Part shown: positions 19,290-32,430 of the stretch, in pieces
Layout: the number at the start of each line of letters is the position of its first letter
Numbering within the stretch: the first letter of the stretch is position 1
Assembly (NCBI GenBank): GCA_028583415.1
Contig: CM053265.1
Coordinates: 30,497,343 to 30,561,342, forward strand
DNA from: Protea cynaroides
Taxonomy: Eukaryota; Streptophyta; Magnoliopsida; Proteales; Proteaceae
DNA length: 64,000 bases
Direction: 5' to 3'
Notes under the pieces: generated by a model
What the model saw: only the letters and a program-made list of their open reading frames with translations
The model's database searches: none
Told to the model about the DNA's origin: nothing
Made by a program: the position numbers and the translations under genes

Positions 19290-22200
19290 TGGGACTACTA
19301 TTTTCACATGGCATTCTTCTTACCATGTAATCTCTTCCATGTCTTGTCTTTGCTAAGTTACTTTCACATAATAAATATCCCAACTTCGAAGATGTTGTAC
19401 CTTTCAACTAATAAGTTCGACTGGCACCACTTCGAAAGTTAAGTCTTCTACCAACTCTAGTGGATCGACAGTCAATACATGTAATGGGTCTCCAACATAC
19501 TCCTTTGGTAAAGACACGTGAAATATGTCATGCATTCTAGACATGGATAGCTGTAACGCTAGTTGATATGCAACTTTTTCATGTCTCTCTAAAATTTTAT
19601 AAGGTCCAAAACTTATATAGGACACAACTTTCCCTTCTTGCTGAACCACTTCAAACCACGCATAAGTAACCTCATCAAGAACACTTTGTCACTTACGGCG
19701 AACTCGAGGTCTTGGTGTCTCTTTTGACAACTGAGTTGTCTTGGCCCTTTCTTTGATATTGTCTGCTACCCAATAGGTTTCTTTAATAGACTCAGGTCTG
19801 ACAAAATCCTCATTCTCCAACTTCATTCCAAAACAGAGGAGTTTGACATTTCTACCGTACCATGCTTCATAGGTGACATTTACGTGGTAGCTTGGTAGCA
19901 AAATTATTCAGCGGTACTCTCAACTCAAGCTCCTTTAAAAAAACAATTTCATAGGGTCAGAGAATACCTCCTAGGATCTGTATAGTCCGCTCTGACTGTC
20001 CTTTGATTTAAAGGTGAAATGCGATACTAAACTTCAACTTTGTTCCCATCACTTTCTATAGTCCCTCCCAAAACTTTGAGGTAAGGTGTGAGCCTCCATC
20101 TGACACTATGCTTTCAGGCATAACATTCAATCTAGCAATATTATCCATAGATAGCTTAGCCAGTTGCTCCAAAGTGTACTGAGGTTGTATAGCAATGAAA
20201 TGAGCCACCTTTTTAAGGCGATCAACAATCACCCAAACTACGTCAACTGATTTAGGAGTCAATGGTAAACTGGTGTCATAGTCCATAGTAATGCAGTCCC
20301 ATTTTCAGGTTGGTTTAGGTAGTGATTGTATTGAGCGTGATGGTCTTTGTCTTTCAGCCTTTACTTTCTAACAATTCAAATACTGAAACACGTATCTAGC
20401 CACAACTACTTTCATTCCCCTCCACTAATGTAATCTCTTCATGTTTTGGTACATGTTTATACTTCTAGGATGTATCCAATACGGAATGAAATGGGCTTCT
20501 AGCATTATTTCGTATCTAAGATCTGAGTTTTTCACTTTCAGGTATGCGTAATCATCCTCTGTATTTTTGGACCTTCTCCGCATCCAATGTAAGTCAGGGT
20601 TAGGTTTTCCTTTCTCTAAATCTTCTTACCCCACTCTAAGATATAGATCTAATAAAATTATTGCTTTTACTTCATCCATCAAATCAGAGATGATCTTTAA
20701 TGCTACGAACTCAAGCAAGGAACTATTGCTTCATACGTTGTTTCATAAGTTCTCATTTAATTGGATCATCATGAGTTTATATTATATGTTCCTCTTCTTC
20801 CAAATCTAAAACTATTATATGAGGCTTTAATATGCATCATTATTCCCCTTTTCTTCTAAATCTGTAGAACACAAGGCATCATTATTCTTCCTTTTGGCTT
20901 CATTATTCCCCTTTTTGCTCAAACCCTTAGCTACCAGATTAGCCTTACTTGGATGGTATTGAATATCATAATATTAACCCTTCAGGAGTTCCAACCATCT
21001 TCTCTGCCTCATGTTTAACTCTTTCTAGGTGAAGAGATAAATAAAACTCTTGTAATCCCTTTTTATCTGAAATTCATCTCCGTATAGATATTGTCTCCAA
21101 GTCTCGATTGCATGAATTACCGTCGCTAACTCCATGTCATGAGTAAGGTAACTCTTCTTATTCTCCTTCAGTTGTCTTGAAGCATAGACAATCACTTGTT
21201 CACCTTGCATCAACCTGCATCCTACACCCAATCCGGAAGCATCGGTGTATAGAGTAAAAGGTTCCCCTGGTGCCAGCACGATCAAGATGAGAGCTGATAT
21301 CAACCTTGCTTTTAGAGTCTGAAAACATTCTTCACACTTGCAAGTCCAAAAATAGTTTTCTCTTTTACTGGCCAATTTGGTAAGAGGTATTGTGATCCTA
21401 GAGTAGTCCTCTATGAATTGTCGTTAATAACCAGTTAATCCCAAGAAACTTCTAATCTCTGTAATGTTCTTAAGTGCTTATCACCTTATGATTGCCTCTA
21501 TCTTACTGGGGTCTACTTTAATCCCTTCTTATGATACTACATGACCAAGAAAGTCACCTTGTGCAACCAAAACTCATATTTCTTGAATTTGGCATACAGT
21601 TTCTTCCATCTCAACCGTTGTAAGGCTGCTCTATGGTCTGTTACAAAACTTCCTTCGTCTTTGGAATAGACCAATATATCGTCTATAAAAACTATGATCA
21701 ATGTGTCCAACACGTAATGGAACACCCGATTCATAATCTCCATATAAGATGTAAAGGCATTGGTTAATCCAATGACAAAACCAGGGACTCATAATACCCA
21801 TACCGGTTCTGAAAGTCGTCTTCAAAATGTCACTATCTTTAATATTCAATTAATGGTATACCATCCAAGGTCAATCTTAGGGAACACCTTTGCACCTTGC
21901 AACTGATCGAACAAGTCATCAATCTATGGCAATGGATATCAATTCTTTATGATGAGCTTGTTCAATTTCTAGTAGTCTATAGATAGCTGAACACTGTCGT
22001 CCTTCCCTTTCACTAATAGCACTGACGCTCCCCGTGATGAAATACTTGGTTGATTAGAACCTTTGTCTAATAACTCTTGTAGTTGAGTCTTCAGTTCCTT
22101 CAACTTTATAAGAACTATTCTATAGGGTGCCTTAGACACAGGTGTCGTCCCTGGTAACAAGTTGATAACGAACTCAGTGGCTCAATCAGGTGGCAACCTG

Positions 22201-22650
22201 GTAAGTCTCCGGGAAACACAACAGAGAATTTATGCATCACATCAGTATCTTCCATTAGTAGTGCTTCTTTGGTAATGTCCACCATAGATACCATATATCT
22301 AACTCCTTTCTTTTCAAGGCATCTCTTCGCCTTTAGTGCAGAGAGGATAAGCTTCCGCTTCCTAGGCAATGTGCTTTCGACAAAACTAAATTTTGTGCCA
22401 TCTTTGCTCTTGAATGACAACCTCTTCTATGTACATAATAGTTTTGTAGAGTGTTGAGACAACCAGTCTATCCCCAAGACGATGTCAAAGTCTACTATCT
22501 CAAGTCGAATAAGGTTGCATCCAAATTCCATCTTTCCATATGATTCAAACATTGTTCATAATATTCTTCTAGTACAACATCTAATCCAAAAGGGCTTGAA
22601 CTATTAAAATATGGTTTAAAGGTCTTGATGGCATGTTTAACCTCCTTTTA
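19290..22650 (-). pseudogene. pol pseudogene of element C
   Basis: Reading right to left: protease relic (GIDWLSQHS-like near 22470), linker (LPRKRKLILSALKAKRCLEK, 22300-22370), RT (about 21540-22160, FIDDILVYSKDE near 21660), RNase H (21025-21375, TLYTDASGLGVGCRLMQGEQ), IN core (20056-20286, VDRLKKVAHFIAIQPQYTLE), IN C-terminal part (19404-19901, SMSRMHDIFHVSLPKEYVGDP) and a chromodomain relic near 19300. There are many stops and frameshifts. It resembles A and the 5' half of D most. Confidence 0.88.
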
Positions 22651-23850
22651 CCTCTTAGTTTTTCAAAGACTATCGCTAATAATCTCATATTGCACTCATT
22701 ATCTTACTTCTCATTTATCACTGCTTTTATACCCTGATCTCTCTATCATACATCCTAAATAATATCTTTTGATTGTTTACTCCTACATATCCAATACGTC
22801 TACCTATAAGCATTGGGGTATATGCTTATATTCTTATTAAATCCACCAAACTCTCTTGATTTTTACTCAATCCTCTTGTTCGACATTGGGAATAACTCAA
22901 TAGTACAATACTAAATCGAGTATTATCAATGCCACTACTCTTGATTCCATCCTTGTATCCACTGTTAGATATGCTTTTAGAAATCATTTGCCTTGTCAAA
23001 ATTCTTATCGATATAGCCATCTTTAACTCTACTTGAGCGATATCTACTCTGTATTGGCTATTCTTGATAATTCTCATTTCTTACTCATGCACTCTTTTAT
23101 AGACCATGACTCCTATCCATTCATCTAGCAATCTCAAAATAGATTCTCCCTTACTTCATCCGAGGTTTCTTGGCTATAGAGATTAATCTGAATTCAATCG
23201 TTTTCTTTCCAATAATTACTTTATTAACTAAACATCTTATTAATGGAGATTGAAAATGTAAGAATCAGAATGTTTATCCAAAAGCAATTCATCTTCTTCT
23301 TTCAAATTCAGTATGATGATGAACATTTGTTTTGTATAGTGAACCTAGATTCGAAGGATCAGGAGTAATCTATGGTAACAAAGCCGACTATAAATTGAAT
23401 TAGACCCATGGTTTTCAGTTGCAAGGTGGTCCAAATACGTATAAACAGAGGTTCCACAACTCTTAGCCTCATGGTTACAGGTTCTATCGAGTATGTAATG
23501 CCATTGGTTAAGGCACTACAAGAGTAAATCTGAAGAAATTTTGGTACATCACTAACTCAGGTATAAATCGAAAAGTTGTACGTTCAAAATGATTAAACTA
23601 TTAGGCTGTTCATTCAATTTATATCTCTATTCATGTTATAAATCATGAAAGTAGCTTAGATTGGTATAATCAGGGGTAATTCCAAGGAAACAATATCTAT
23701 AATTCTAATTGACAGGTTGAATCGAGAACGTGTCCTGTCAAGGCATGATAATTTAGAATCAAGTATGTACAACCTTTATAATCAAAGGGATAAGTCAATG
23801 ATGCATCGCATCCTATATACACCTGTCTAGATATATGGTTACATTAGATT
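22650..23850 (-). other. Non-coding internal segment of C shared with D
   Basis: No reading frame or gag motif is visible, yet the segment aligns over about 1.2 kb with 38880-40030 of element D. Shared words in the same order include GGTTCTATCGA, AATGCCATTGGT and AAGGCACTACA. It replaces most of gag in both elements. Confidence 0.6.
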
Positions 23851-24420
23851 TGATCCCTTGCTGAAAACGTACGAGACTCCATTTTCAAAAAATATTCCTC
23901 TACTCTTGTCGGATCATTTTGCCATGGGGCAGCTATGCCATACATCGATGGCTGATAAAGGTAACCACCTTGATACACTGCTTATTCTGCACCATGATTA
24001 TACACTAGGGTGTGGGTTACTGGGACCTGCTGTATGGTAGGCACTATGTTATGGCTAACAGGGGCTAGAGATACAGTGTTGCAACCAACTAGTATCATAC
24101 ATGATCTGATCTGGAGGTGTTGGTATAGCATTGGCAACTATGTTAGTGATTCCCATGGCAACTTGTATAGCGGGTATCATCTGTTATTGTTGTTGTATTT
24201 TGTATGGCCAAGTTCATTACAATAGTGGCCAAGGCATTTGGTGGTCCTAGAAGATTGGCTAGAGTGGCCTGATTATTCACCCCTTTGACTTGTTTCAGTC
24301 TGATTGTCATTATTTAGCAGTTCCTCAGATGGGTTCCCATTACCTGTTCTCGATCCAGATAGTGGTGGGGTAGGGTTGCGACTTCTTCTTAATGCTCAAC
24401 AGTGACGGATCAACATGTGG
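23850..24420 (-). pseudogene. gag relic of element C (N-terminal part)
   Basis: On the minus strand the Ala/Asn/Gln-rich start of gag can be recognised (for example ATIVMNLA, compared with TVVLNLAQQL in H) between about 24400 and 24040, with several stops. The gag core and CCHC knuckle are missing. Confidence 0.55.
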
Positions 24421-24940
24421 TGGATCTCGCTTAGAGTTTCAAGTCACCCAGGAGTATAGCTTTATCTTCTTTTATAGTTACTTTTATTTTTTGTCTATGA
24501 CCATTGTTCACCTATCTCTGTTGGATTTGGCCCGTTATCTTTTCCTTTACCTCTGTAGGGATTTAGGCATTACTAGCCATTTTCCTTCTTCCTGTGTCAT
24601 ACATCGAGTTCTACATCTTCTGATTATCAACTCAGTATTATAATTATTTACTTTACAGATGCTCCCTTCTGTACTATATCATTTGTATACTCAGGCAACT
24701 GTCCTATTTGTGGACCATACCCTATGTTATCTGTCTATCAGGATACATTAAGATTCTCTTTTTTTTCTATCTACATGTACATATAGTTTCACCTTTTATA
24801 TGTACATTATTACCTTGTTTAAGTTCTGTCTTAACAAGCACATGCGCTTATGGTGTATTTGTATTACATTTTTTTTATTTATCCTAACTCAGTTCATGAC
24901 TCTTATGGAAGTATTAAGGTTTAATGGGCAGAGCCTTAGA

Positions 24941-24952
24941 GTTCAGATACCA
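24941..24952 (-). other. PBS relic of element C
   Basis: Minus strand TGGTATCTGAAC, two mismatches to TGGTATCAGAGC, adjacent to the LTR end at 24956. Confidence 0.75.
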
Positions 24953-24955
24953 AGC

Positions 24956-26799
24956 TATCACACCCTAATTTTGGACTAACCAGTGGTGTGATGAACCATC
25001 ATGAGAACCAATGGTTCAAACTATGATCTCTTATAGGCCGTGCCAACTATGTTAAACCAAATATGTTCCACAATAATAATAAGAGTAATAATTAAATAGT
25101 AGAAGTCTTACTAATAATGAACCGAGGTCTAACATGATAAATAATTAAATAATCCAGTTACTCCAACTAGCCAAAATATATTTAAAACCTATTACAAATA
25201 CCAAAATATGAAAGTTAACCACTAAGCGTAGACATCGTTGAAACACTCACTTGATGAGTCTTGCTCGTCCTCTACAGTGTGCTCATCCATAGCCGCCACA
25301 TGTTCACATGTTGGCGCATCGATATAATCTTCGATAGTAACACCTACAACATCATAAACTAAAAAGAATTATACGCGCGAGGGTCAGCTCTCCAGTACGA
25401 GCACAGTAAGTAAACAAAACAATGCAACAAATATATGCATGCATTCATTTCATATCTTTGGTCTAGTTTTAAGTTTGCAATGTGTTATAGAAAAGATTGA
25501 CGGCCACCGCACCTCTATACACGAGTTTATGAATCAGCCCAATGGTTCAAACATCATTGCCATTCCACATGCACCCACCATAGAATTGAAATAGAGTTAA
25601 AGTGTTTGGGTCATACACCGCTAATATGTGAAATGCACATTACAAGCATATAAGCATAAAATCATTCATTTCATTGGAAAAATAAAATAGAAACAGCTTG
25701 TTATTATCCAATTAGTTAGGTCTTGTTCCCTCACCTTTGATTGATATTTGTTCCTCTTCCAAGCTTTGGACATCACTTTGAATATATTGGGAACCTAAAT
25801 AATTAATGTATTTGTTAAGGATTAATTTTTTCAAGTTACAGTAGTCAAAAACCTTGTCTGGTCTCAAAATATACTTGCTAAAACTCTATGGTCGCAGGTG
25901 TAGTCGAACCTAAGGTCTCAATATATGCGACCACACACTGTGCGGTTGGCCCCTGTGGTCATATATCATGCGATCACAAAATTTTGGAAAACTTCCCGAA
26001 TAGCTGTGGTCGACCATAGTAGCGACCATACAAAGTTTGGTTTATTTTTACTTCTCATACAAGTTCCTCCTCTTGGCTTATCAACAAGATTCACCAGATC
26101 ATTATATGGCATCTAATCATAGTTTATCTTTGTCAATTTTCCCTAACCTATTCTCTTATGGATTCCTTAGAAATTATATAATCAAAATCGTTACGTTAGA
26201 TTCAACACATCAACTTGATGAAAAGAAACCTATCCTATCTGATCTAGCTTTACAAAGATAGGTTCATACCTTAAGCTTGCTGTAAAGAGATTGAATTATT
26301 CTCTATAAAACCATTTTCCTAGCTTTCCTCTCTTTTTCTTCTTCTCCTTCTCTTTCACTCTCTTTCCCTCTTAGGTTTAGAGTTTCATCTGGGTTCTAAA
26401 AGAGTGAGAGAGGGTAAGGGACGTCCTTTATATAAAGGAAAACCTCCATATAGAGTCTCACCTTAATTAGGAAAGAGATCCCTTAAGATTTGAAAAGTTT
26501 TCAAATCACGGAGTCAATCTCAGCATCGTGCGACTGCACTTGTGGTCGCAAAATCCATAGACCACACATCCCAAATATGTGACCACGCATTGTGTGGTCT
26601 CATGTGTGTGGTCTCATGGTCAACCACACATTCAACCACACAAACCAAATTTACTGGTTTGATTGTTTTGACTGGTTTGCTCACCTAGTTTTGTGGTTTC
26701 TTCATATGGTTGGTTGACTTGAGTAGATTATGATGTGAAGACTGATCACAATACAAGAACGTAAAGGTTAAACCATGTTTATGGCATTTGGGTCTTACA
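24956..26799 (-). repeat. 5' LTR of element C
   Basis: Minus strand from TGTAAGACCCAAATGCC (26799) to GGGTGTGATA (24956). It has arrays at about 26510-26640 and 25870-26030, a donor-like CTTAAG|GTATGAACC near 26272, and the coding exon at 25222-25353. Relative to the 3' LTR it has lost about 470 bases of the leader, including the conserved hairpin block. Confidence 0.88.
25222..25353 (-). pseudogene. LTR coding exon, C copy
   Basis: An open 43-codon frame of the same length as in B and H: DVVGVTIEDYIDAPTCEHVAAM at the start and DSSSECF before the stop. The first Cys of the tail has become Ser. Confidence 0.5.
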
Positions 26800-26885
26800 G
26801 GTTGATCCAAAAATCACGCTTAATTCTCCAGAATTGGCTGTGACACTGGTGGAGTAGGAACCCGTAACCTCTTCCTTGTAGCCAT
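26800..26885 (-). pseudogene. N-terminus of X antisense gene, cut by element C
   Basis: ATG at 26885 reads MATRKRLRVPTPPVSQPILEN then TAA, comparable in place to MARTKVPRVRDPLRF of B and H. It is preceded by a 3' splice site (TTTTGTAG|ACAC then ATG). The remainder should lie beyond the far end of C. Confidence 0.6.
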
Positions 26886-26889
26886 GTGT

Positions 26890-27475
26890 CTACAAAAGAG
26901 GCATACAAAGAAGATTTTAATCAGGGGCAACGACTAAGGAATTAACAATAACAATGGAATTAATAAGTGATAGCTTTGATCAAATCCAAGTAGTTGAGAT
27001 ATGGACATTGATGGAAAACATGAAGATTAATGGGAAGATTGTCAAGAAATTGAGAAAAACATCAAAAATTGGGTATATAAATGAGGAAAGAGAATTTTGC
27101 ATGTTTGACATTTGAAAGCCATGGAAAATACAAGAGAAAGGTAAAAGAGCATGGTTTGATGATGTAAAGTCACTATGATAGCATCCAATCATATAGAAAA
27201 TTGATTTAAAAAAAGTTTTGAAAAAAAAAAGAAAAAGAAAGTGAGTGAAATAGAGAAAACTTAAATTTTTCATGACCAATGTAATGTCTGCAAGGAAAAT
27301 GTGATATGGAGATGGAATGATTACAAGAAAAGCACCATAAAAGCATTTAAATGAATAAAAACATGCTTGCATAAAGTTTAAAAGAAAACTCAAGGAAAAG
27401 AAGAAGCTAGGGTTTATTCTATTTATTCCAAAACCCTAAAGATGGATTTTGCCATTGGAATCGAAGGAAACATAC
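26890..27475 (-). other. Putative 5'-UTR intron of X antisense gene
   Basis: Minus-strand donor ATCAAAG|GTATGTTTCC and acceptor CTCTTTTGTAG|ACAC. The position relative to the ATG matches B, H and E. Otherwise the segment is AT-rich with no gene seen. Confidence 0.65.
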
Positions 27476-27644
27476 CTTTGATCAATGTAGAAAGAGATTG
27501 GGTGAGTGTTGAAGCTTAAGAGTCCACCAGAAGCAAGAACCCAATGCTCGGTGGAGAAAATAGGGCTCCAGCTGCTTGAGAGAAAAATTAGAATGTGAAG
27601 AAAAGTTTTGAAACTCGAGTGGGATTTAAAGGAGGGAAACATTA

Positions 27645-27865
27645 CTCCATCCGGTCATGAATTCCGATGGAAGTTACAGCCGGATGCAATGACCGGATAT
27701 CCCACCAGTTGGGTTTTAATGCTCTCGGTAATGGTAAGGTTGGAACTACCGATCACGCTACTATTACAACCGGATGTCATGACCAAATAGTTCCAGAAGA
27801 CTCTAAGTGACTCACGGTCGTAGGTTCCGATCGTGATTTTTGAAACCAGACACTGCAATCGGATG
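27645..27865. repeat. CCGGATG/TGACCGGAT motif array of X
   Basis: Words such as CCATCCGGTCATGAA, CCGGATGCAATGACCGGAT, CCGGATGTCATGACC, TTCCGATCGTGA and GCAATCGGATGAG, in both orientations. The array lies between the antisense first exon and gag, at the position of the 8030-8250 array of B. Confidence 0.7.
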
Positions 27866-27999
27866 AGTAAAAACTTGATTAAATATGAGCATCATTTGGG
27901 ATTGCCTAATTGTGTGTTTGGTGTCATTTCATACATACTATATTCTGATAATACCCTTGTACCGCTCCCCATAGAACATGTTACTAACCATGTTAATGT

Positions 28000-28009
28000 A
28001 ACATTTTAG
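28000..28009 (+). other. Putative 3' splice site upstream of X gag
   Basis: AACATTTTAG|GA, 19 bases before the gag ATG at 28029, comparable to the acceptors before gag in B and H. Confidence 0.4.
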
Positions 28010-28028
28010 GAATCTTTACTGGTTATGA

Positions 28029-29317
28029 ATGGCACCCAATACCCACTCTGCTCTATCCATAAATGAACAAAGTGACGGATTGAATTTGAATGGGACATAG
28101 CCACTTACTTTGCCACTTGGTGAAAACACTCAAGCGAAAACAGTGCTACCATCGCCACCAGAAGATACTCCTGAGAATATTCCAGCAATCATGAGAAACC
28201 TAGCACATAATATGGGTCAAGAGCAGCGTAAAGTACTGAGAGACCAATAGCGTGAGAGTCAAACACATCAGCAACAGTTTCTAGATAACCTTAGAGCCAT
28301 ACTGAGGCCAGCACTAGCACTTTTAGGAATAGCTAATTAGGGGAATAATACTACCACTGCCCCTCTACCAGGAGTTAATACTACTAACATTGCTAGGATG
28401 TCAATAGGCCAGGACAGGGCTGCAAATGAATCCAACTGTACTGCAGCGGCTGTTTAGAACCAGCTACCAAATTCGCCAGTACGGCATCAACTCGACCCAG
28501 TCAGGACTGTGGAGAAGTTCATTAAGATGAAGCCTCTGAAATTCACTAGAATAGGGAATAACCCCCTATAACCAGAAATTTGGATTAAGTCCATTGAAAA
28601 TACCCTATGAATGATGATCTGTACAGAAAAAGAAACGATCCTTTACACCCCTTACATGCTCGAAGGTGAACCTAATACGTGGTAGGAGTCCACTCAGCCT
28701 CTCCTAGCTACAAAGCACCCCTAAATAATTGGGAATTTTTCAAGGATGCCTTCTTCAACAAATACTTTTCAAAGAGCTTTAAGGACAAGAAGGAGGTGGA
28801 ATACTTGAATGTGTCTTAGGAGCTATAGTCAGTAGATGACTACCAGCACCAGTTTGAGGTGCTATTTTATTTTGCTCCGACCAGTATGAAAGAGGAAGCG
28901 ACAAGGCTCACAGGTTTACCAAGGGGTTATGAGGTAACATTCGAGCTACCGTGGATGCCTTAGGAAAGGAAGTGTACTCTGAGGCCATTCAAACAGCAAA
29001 GGTCATCTACGCCAGTCTAAGGGACAGCTATTTTGCATAGAAAGGAAGCAACAAGAGGACAACCAACTTCACCAGTAGAAGGATAAATAATAAATCTTTT
29101 CGTACCACTAAGATCACAGTGAGACCTGCTTTAGCTAATACTGCACCCATGGGAAATTGTCCAGCTGTTCCATTCGTCACCAACCTCAAATGCTTCAATT
29201 GTGGTCAGACAAAGCACTTTTCCAGATCTTGTCCTCACCCTCCTAAAGCAACTTAGATGAGAAAGGTGTATGCCATGTCTGCTGAAGAAGCAGAAGCTTC
29301 CCCAAATATGGTGATAG
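28029..29317 (+). pseudogene. gag pseudogene of X
   Basis: Starts MAPNTHSALS, like E gag (MAPSTHG). The gag core can be followed through stops: VEKFIKMKPLKFT near 28510, IWIKSIENT, LYTPYMLEGEPNTW near 28650. An intact CCHC knuckle, CFNCGQTKHFSRSC, lies at about 29192-29232. The last exon codons lead into the gag/protease intron at 29318. Confidence 0.85.
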
Positions 29318-29383
29318 GTATGTACTTTAAATTATTGCATTAGTAAATTGTGCGCATAAGCTGAATTATAGTAATTACTATAG
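29318..29383 (+). other. gag/protease intron of X
   Basis: 66 nt, GATAG|GTATGTAC to ACTATAG|GTACTG. Read through, gag ends at an in-frame TAG at 29341-29343. Read as spliced, the codon split at G|GT is restored and the frame continues into the protease. The same arrangement occurs in G and H. Confidence 0.75.
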
Positions 29384-29711
29384 GTACTGTAACCATAGCG
29401 GGAGTTCCAACGAAGGAACTCTTCGATTCAGGAGCTACCTACTCCTTTTGTCTCCATCTTTCGAAAGAAGTATTGAAGGTGTTATGAAGCCCCTAGAGGC
29501 GTCATTGGTCGTCCGATCGCCTCTTGGTGTGGTACTGACTCTTAATGAATACCAAGGATGATGCCCAGTCCTAATAGAAGGTAGAAGTTAGGATGCAAAC
29601 CTAATCCAACTGGATATGTCAAACTTTGACATGATTTTAGGTATGGACTGGTTATCCCTACACAAGGCAAGTCTCCAATGTGCGGAGAAGAAGTTAGTGC
29701 TCAATGAAGGT
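29384..29711 (+). pseudogene. Protease start of X, cut by element E
   Basis: Contains the aspartic protease site LFDSGATYSF near 29430 and NFDMILGMDWLSLHKAS at about 29625, ending at KKLVLNEG where E is inserted. At least one frameshift lies between. Confidence 0.8.
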
Positions 29712-31379
29712 TGTGAAACTCGCATCCAAAAATATGGGTTAATTTAAATTTTTCCCATATAATAGGTTCTCCTGCATATACTAGCCTAGCATCTGTATCA
29801 TCAATGGAGTGTATGGAACTCTACGTAAGAGTTAAAACCCTCTTTATCTTAGTGTAGAAACTCTATTTGGGAAAAATCAATTGAACCAACCAAGACCTAG
29901 CCATTATGAACCAATTCAAGATAGGCGGTTGACTAAGGAGGTCGACAAAATGTATCTGATCAACCACCCCTATTCAATCGACCACCTTTGCCCAGAATTG
30001 GGCCAGTTTAAGTCTAACTTAGTTGGGCCTAATTTTAATTGGTTACTAACCACCCATGATTGTCCCAAATCATGTGGGACCTACTTTTGAATGTGTTGGA
30101 GTGTCACTGGAGAACCTCTAAGCCTCATTTATCACTCGTTAACTAGAAATAGGACTATCAAGGGAAGAGTTGTAGTGTAATTTTAACTCTTGTATAAACT
30201 CCTTAATGTAAACTCTCTATAAATCCTAATTGAGAACATTAGAACCTTTGACACATTTTGGGAGAGAGAACGGATTGGAACAAGTTAAAAGAAGAAGAAA
30301 AGGAAGAACTATCATTGAAGGTCCTCCCTTAAGCTTCTCACTACAACAGCTTTAGCATAAGCATTATGGTAATCCTGAAAACCATTCTCACTTTACATAG
30401 AATGAACCCTAATGATCTCATAAGGTAAAACCCAACCTCTGATCATGTTAGAACAAGTTTCCAAAATACCACTAATGGATAATAGGTAGAACTGTTCAAT
30501 AATGCCTATGAAGAATAAATTGATAGAAGTATCCAAAATAGGACTTTACAATGAATTATAACATTGAATTATGATTGGGAAGTGACCATTAACATAGTAC
30601 AGATCCTTAGGATCACTCTGAGATAGCCCTCGACCCCGTACCTTGGAGAATAGATTGAATTGGGTTCAGTTTAAGCTCTTTGGTACAAGGGCATCAACTA
30701 AGGTGGTCGACTAAATTGAGTTGATCGACCGCCTCTACTGTCATCGATTGCATGGCTTACAAAGAGGTGTAATCTTGGTATTTGTAATCCCGATTGATTA
30801 TTTGGACTATGTTAGCCATACAATAGTTCAAGAGTAACATAATAAATATGTTGGAACAATTGGTTTGGTTAGAATGTGCTCCCAAGTGTGTAAGTACGTG
30901 TGGTTGCAAAGACGACATTACTGTCATAAACCATACATGCATATAACCTATGGGAATAAGATTTTATCCTAACCAATGACTAAAATCTATCATAAAATAC
31001 CTGTAGAACTGTCCCTACAGAAGTTCAAACCTCTGGCATCCATCTAGGCCAAAATACCTAGGTGGTTGATAAAACTGAAATGATCGACCACCATAGCTGA
31101 TCAACCACCTCCATTGACCACTACATTACAACAAGCCTGGTTTGGTGTATTTTCAACCACGGACTTTGAGACTTAACCAAGTGACCCTAGGACATGTTCC
31201 TAAGACTAGTGAGGACACCCTAGACCTAATGAAATGAGACTAAATAATATAAGTAACATTCATACCTTAATTGTAATAGGTAACCCGAAATAGAAAAACA
31301 AATAAAGGGACTCTGTCTGCAACAAAGTCAGGATTAGCTCACTAGATACTAGTGTGAGATTAGTACAAGTTTTATTTTC

Positions 31380-31600
31380 TTGTTTTTGTGCGCATGTACT
31401 TGCTACTTATTTGGATTACTGTGTGATAACATGCCATCCAATAATTGTGATAATTGTTTGGATTATTATGTGATAACATGCCATCCAATAATTGTGCCAT
31501 CCATGTCCAGAACCCTACTCTGTGCACATATGCTTGCTACTTGTTTAGATTACTGCGTGATAACATGCCATCCAATAACTATGATAAATGTTCATGTATT
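31380..31600 (+). repeat. Imperfect direct repeats in E LTR
   Basis: TGATAACATGCCATCCAATA occurs three times (about 31423, 31471 and 31558), each preceded by a TTGGATTA- or TTAGATTACT-like word. Related single words (CATGCCATCTAATAT) occur in the other LTRs, so one LTR segment was multiplied here. Confidence 0.65.
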
Positions 31601-32329
31601 TGCATATTATAACTCTATATTGGATTGGTTGATTATGAAATATTTTTTAACATGTGGATGTTTGATAACATGATTGTTTGTCATTTGCTTGTGTCCAAGT
31701 AGATCCAGATAGCTGGAATGGGACGGTTTATCTTGGTCCATTAAGCTAGGATACGGGTACCTACATTAGTAATATTTCTTGGTTTAGGTTTCAATATCCC
31801 ATGATAGGCAATCCTTGCCAATAGGGGTTTAGATATTGGCATAGGCTTATTTGTGGACCAGTCATGGGTCAGACTCTTTGGCCACTAGAGTAGGGTTCTG
31901 GACATGGATTGGGTGCCAGCCTCTAGTGTCTTAGTTGAAAGCTAGGGATGAGTCCAGTTTAAGTGCTCGTAGATAGACCGGGAACGCCCTCAAGGAAGTA
32001 AAGTGAGGCTTACTACTGTGATACCAGGAGGAAGCCTATGATGGGGGAATGCTGGTATGATGCCAGGTTGGTGTACTTGGGTTGCATCTTCATTCTTTAG
32101 GTAATGTTTCACATGAAGTGAAGAGCCAAGTGTGTTTTATTTGCCTCACCTGTGCTTGCATGTTTATTACTAGGATTTAGGTGTCACATGACTTGCTCAT
32201 GCTTATTCATAGACCATTAAATCTTAATAACTTATCCTGCAGTGTGTGTTTGTGTGTGCTAATTTCTCACTAAGCATGTGGTTTTGCTCACCGTTGTATG
32301 TACACCTTTTTTTTTAAATTATTTTACAG

Positions 32330-32430
32330 ATAACTTAGTTGATAATGATATGACTAAAGATGAAGAACCTGAAGAAGATTCGCATGATTCTTCATGTGAA
32401 TGTGATGATTGTCTTTATGGTTACAAGATA
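32330..32430 (+). pseudogene. LTR coding exon, E copy (most diverged)
   Basis: After an acceptor-like ATTTTACAG the frame reads DNLVDNDMTKDEEPEEDSHDSSCECDDCLYG and continues open. The SHDSSCEC core is retained with different third bases from those in B, H and I. Confidence 0.5.

Larger units (their letters stand above)
17443..26799 (-). mobile_element. Element C: degenerate Ty3/gypsy chromovirus, reverse
   Basis: Reverse-strand element with a 5' LTR at 24956-26799, a PBS relic, a gag relic, decayed pol, and the 3' LTR at 17443-19169, which is truncated on its left by element A (the missing ~640 bases should lie left of A). It lacks an antisense gene. A non-coding segment takes the place of most of gag, as in D. 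It is inserted in the antisense gene of X; the right flank begins GTTGA (26800). Confidence 0.9.
26800..29711 (+). mobile_element. Element X fragment: oldest Ty3/gypsy copy in the nest
   Basis: The piece of X between C and E: start of its antisense gene (26800-26885), its promoter region, gag and the start of the protease. It has its own motif family (CCGGATG/TGACCGGAT). The rest of X lies left of A/C and right of E/I/G/H, outside the window. Confidence 0.85.

Noticed and set aside
26980..27393. 137-codon minus-strand open frame, very rich in Phe, Leu and Ile
   Set aside because: Low-complexity AT-rich sequence inside the putative antisense intron of X; no homologue in the same place in B, H or E.
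30100..30300. Possible host gene exons between X and E
   Set aside because: The stretch has LTR landmarks (TATA, purine-rich leader, GGTCGAC words) and belongs to the E LTR; no coding similarity seen.
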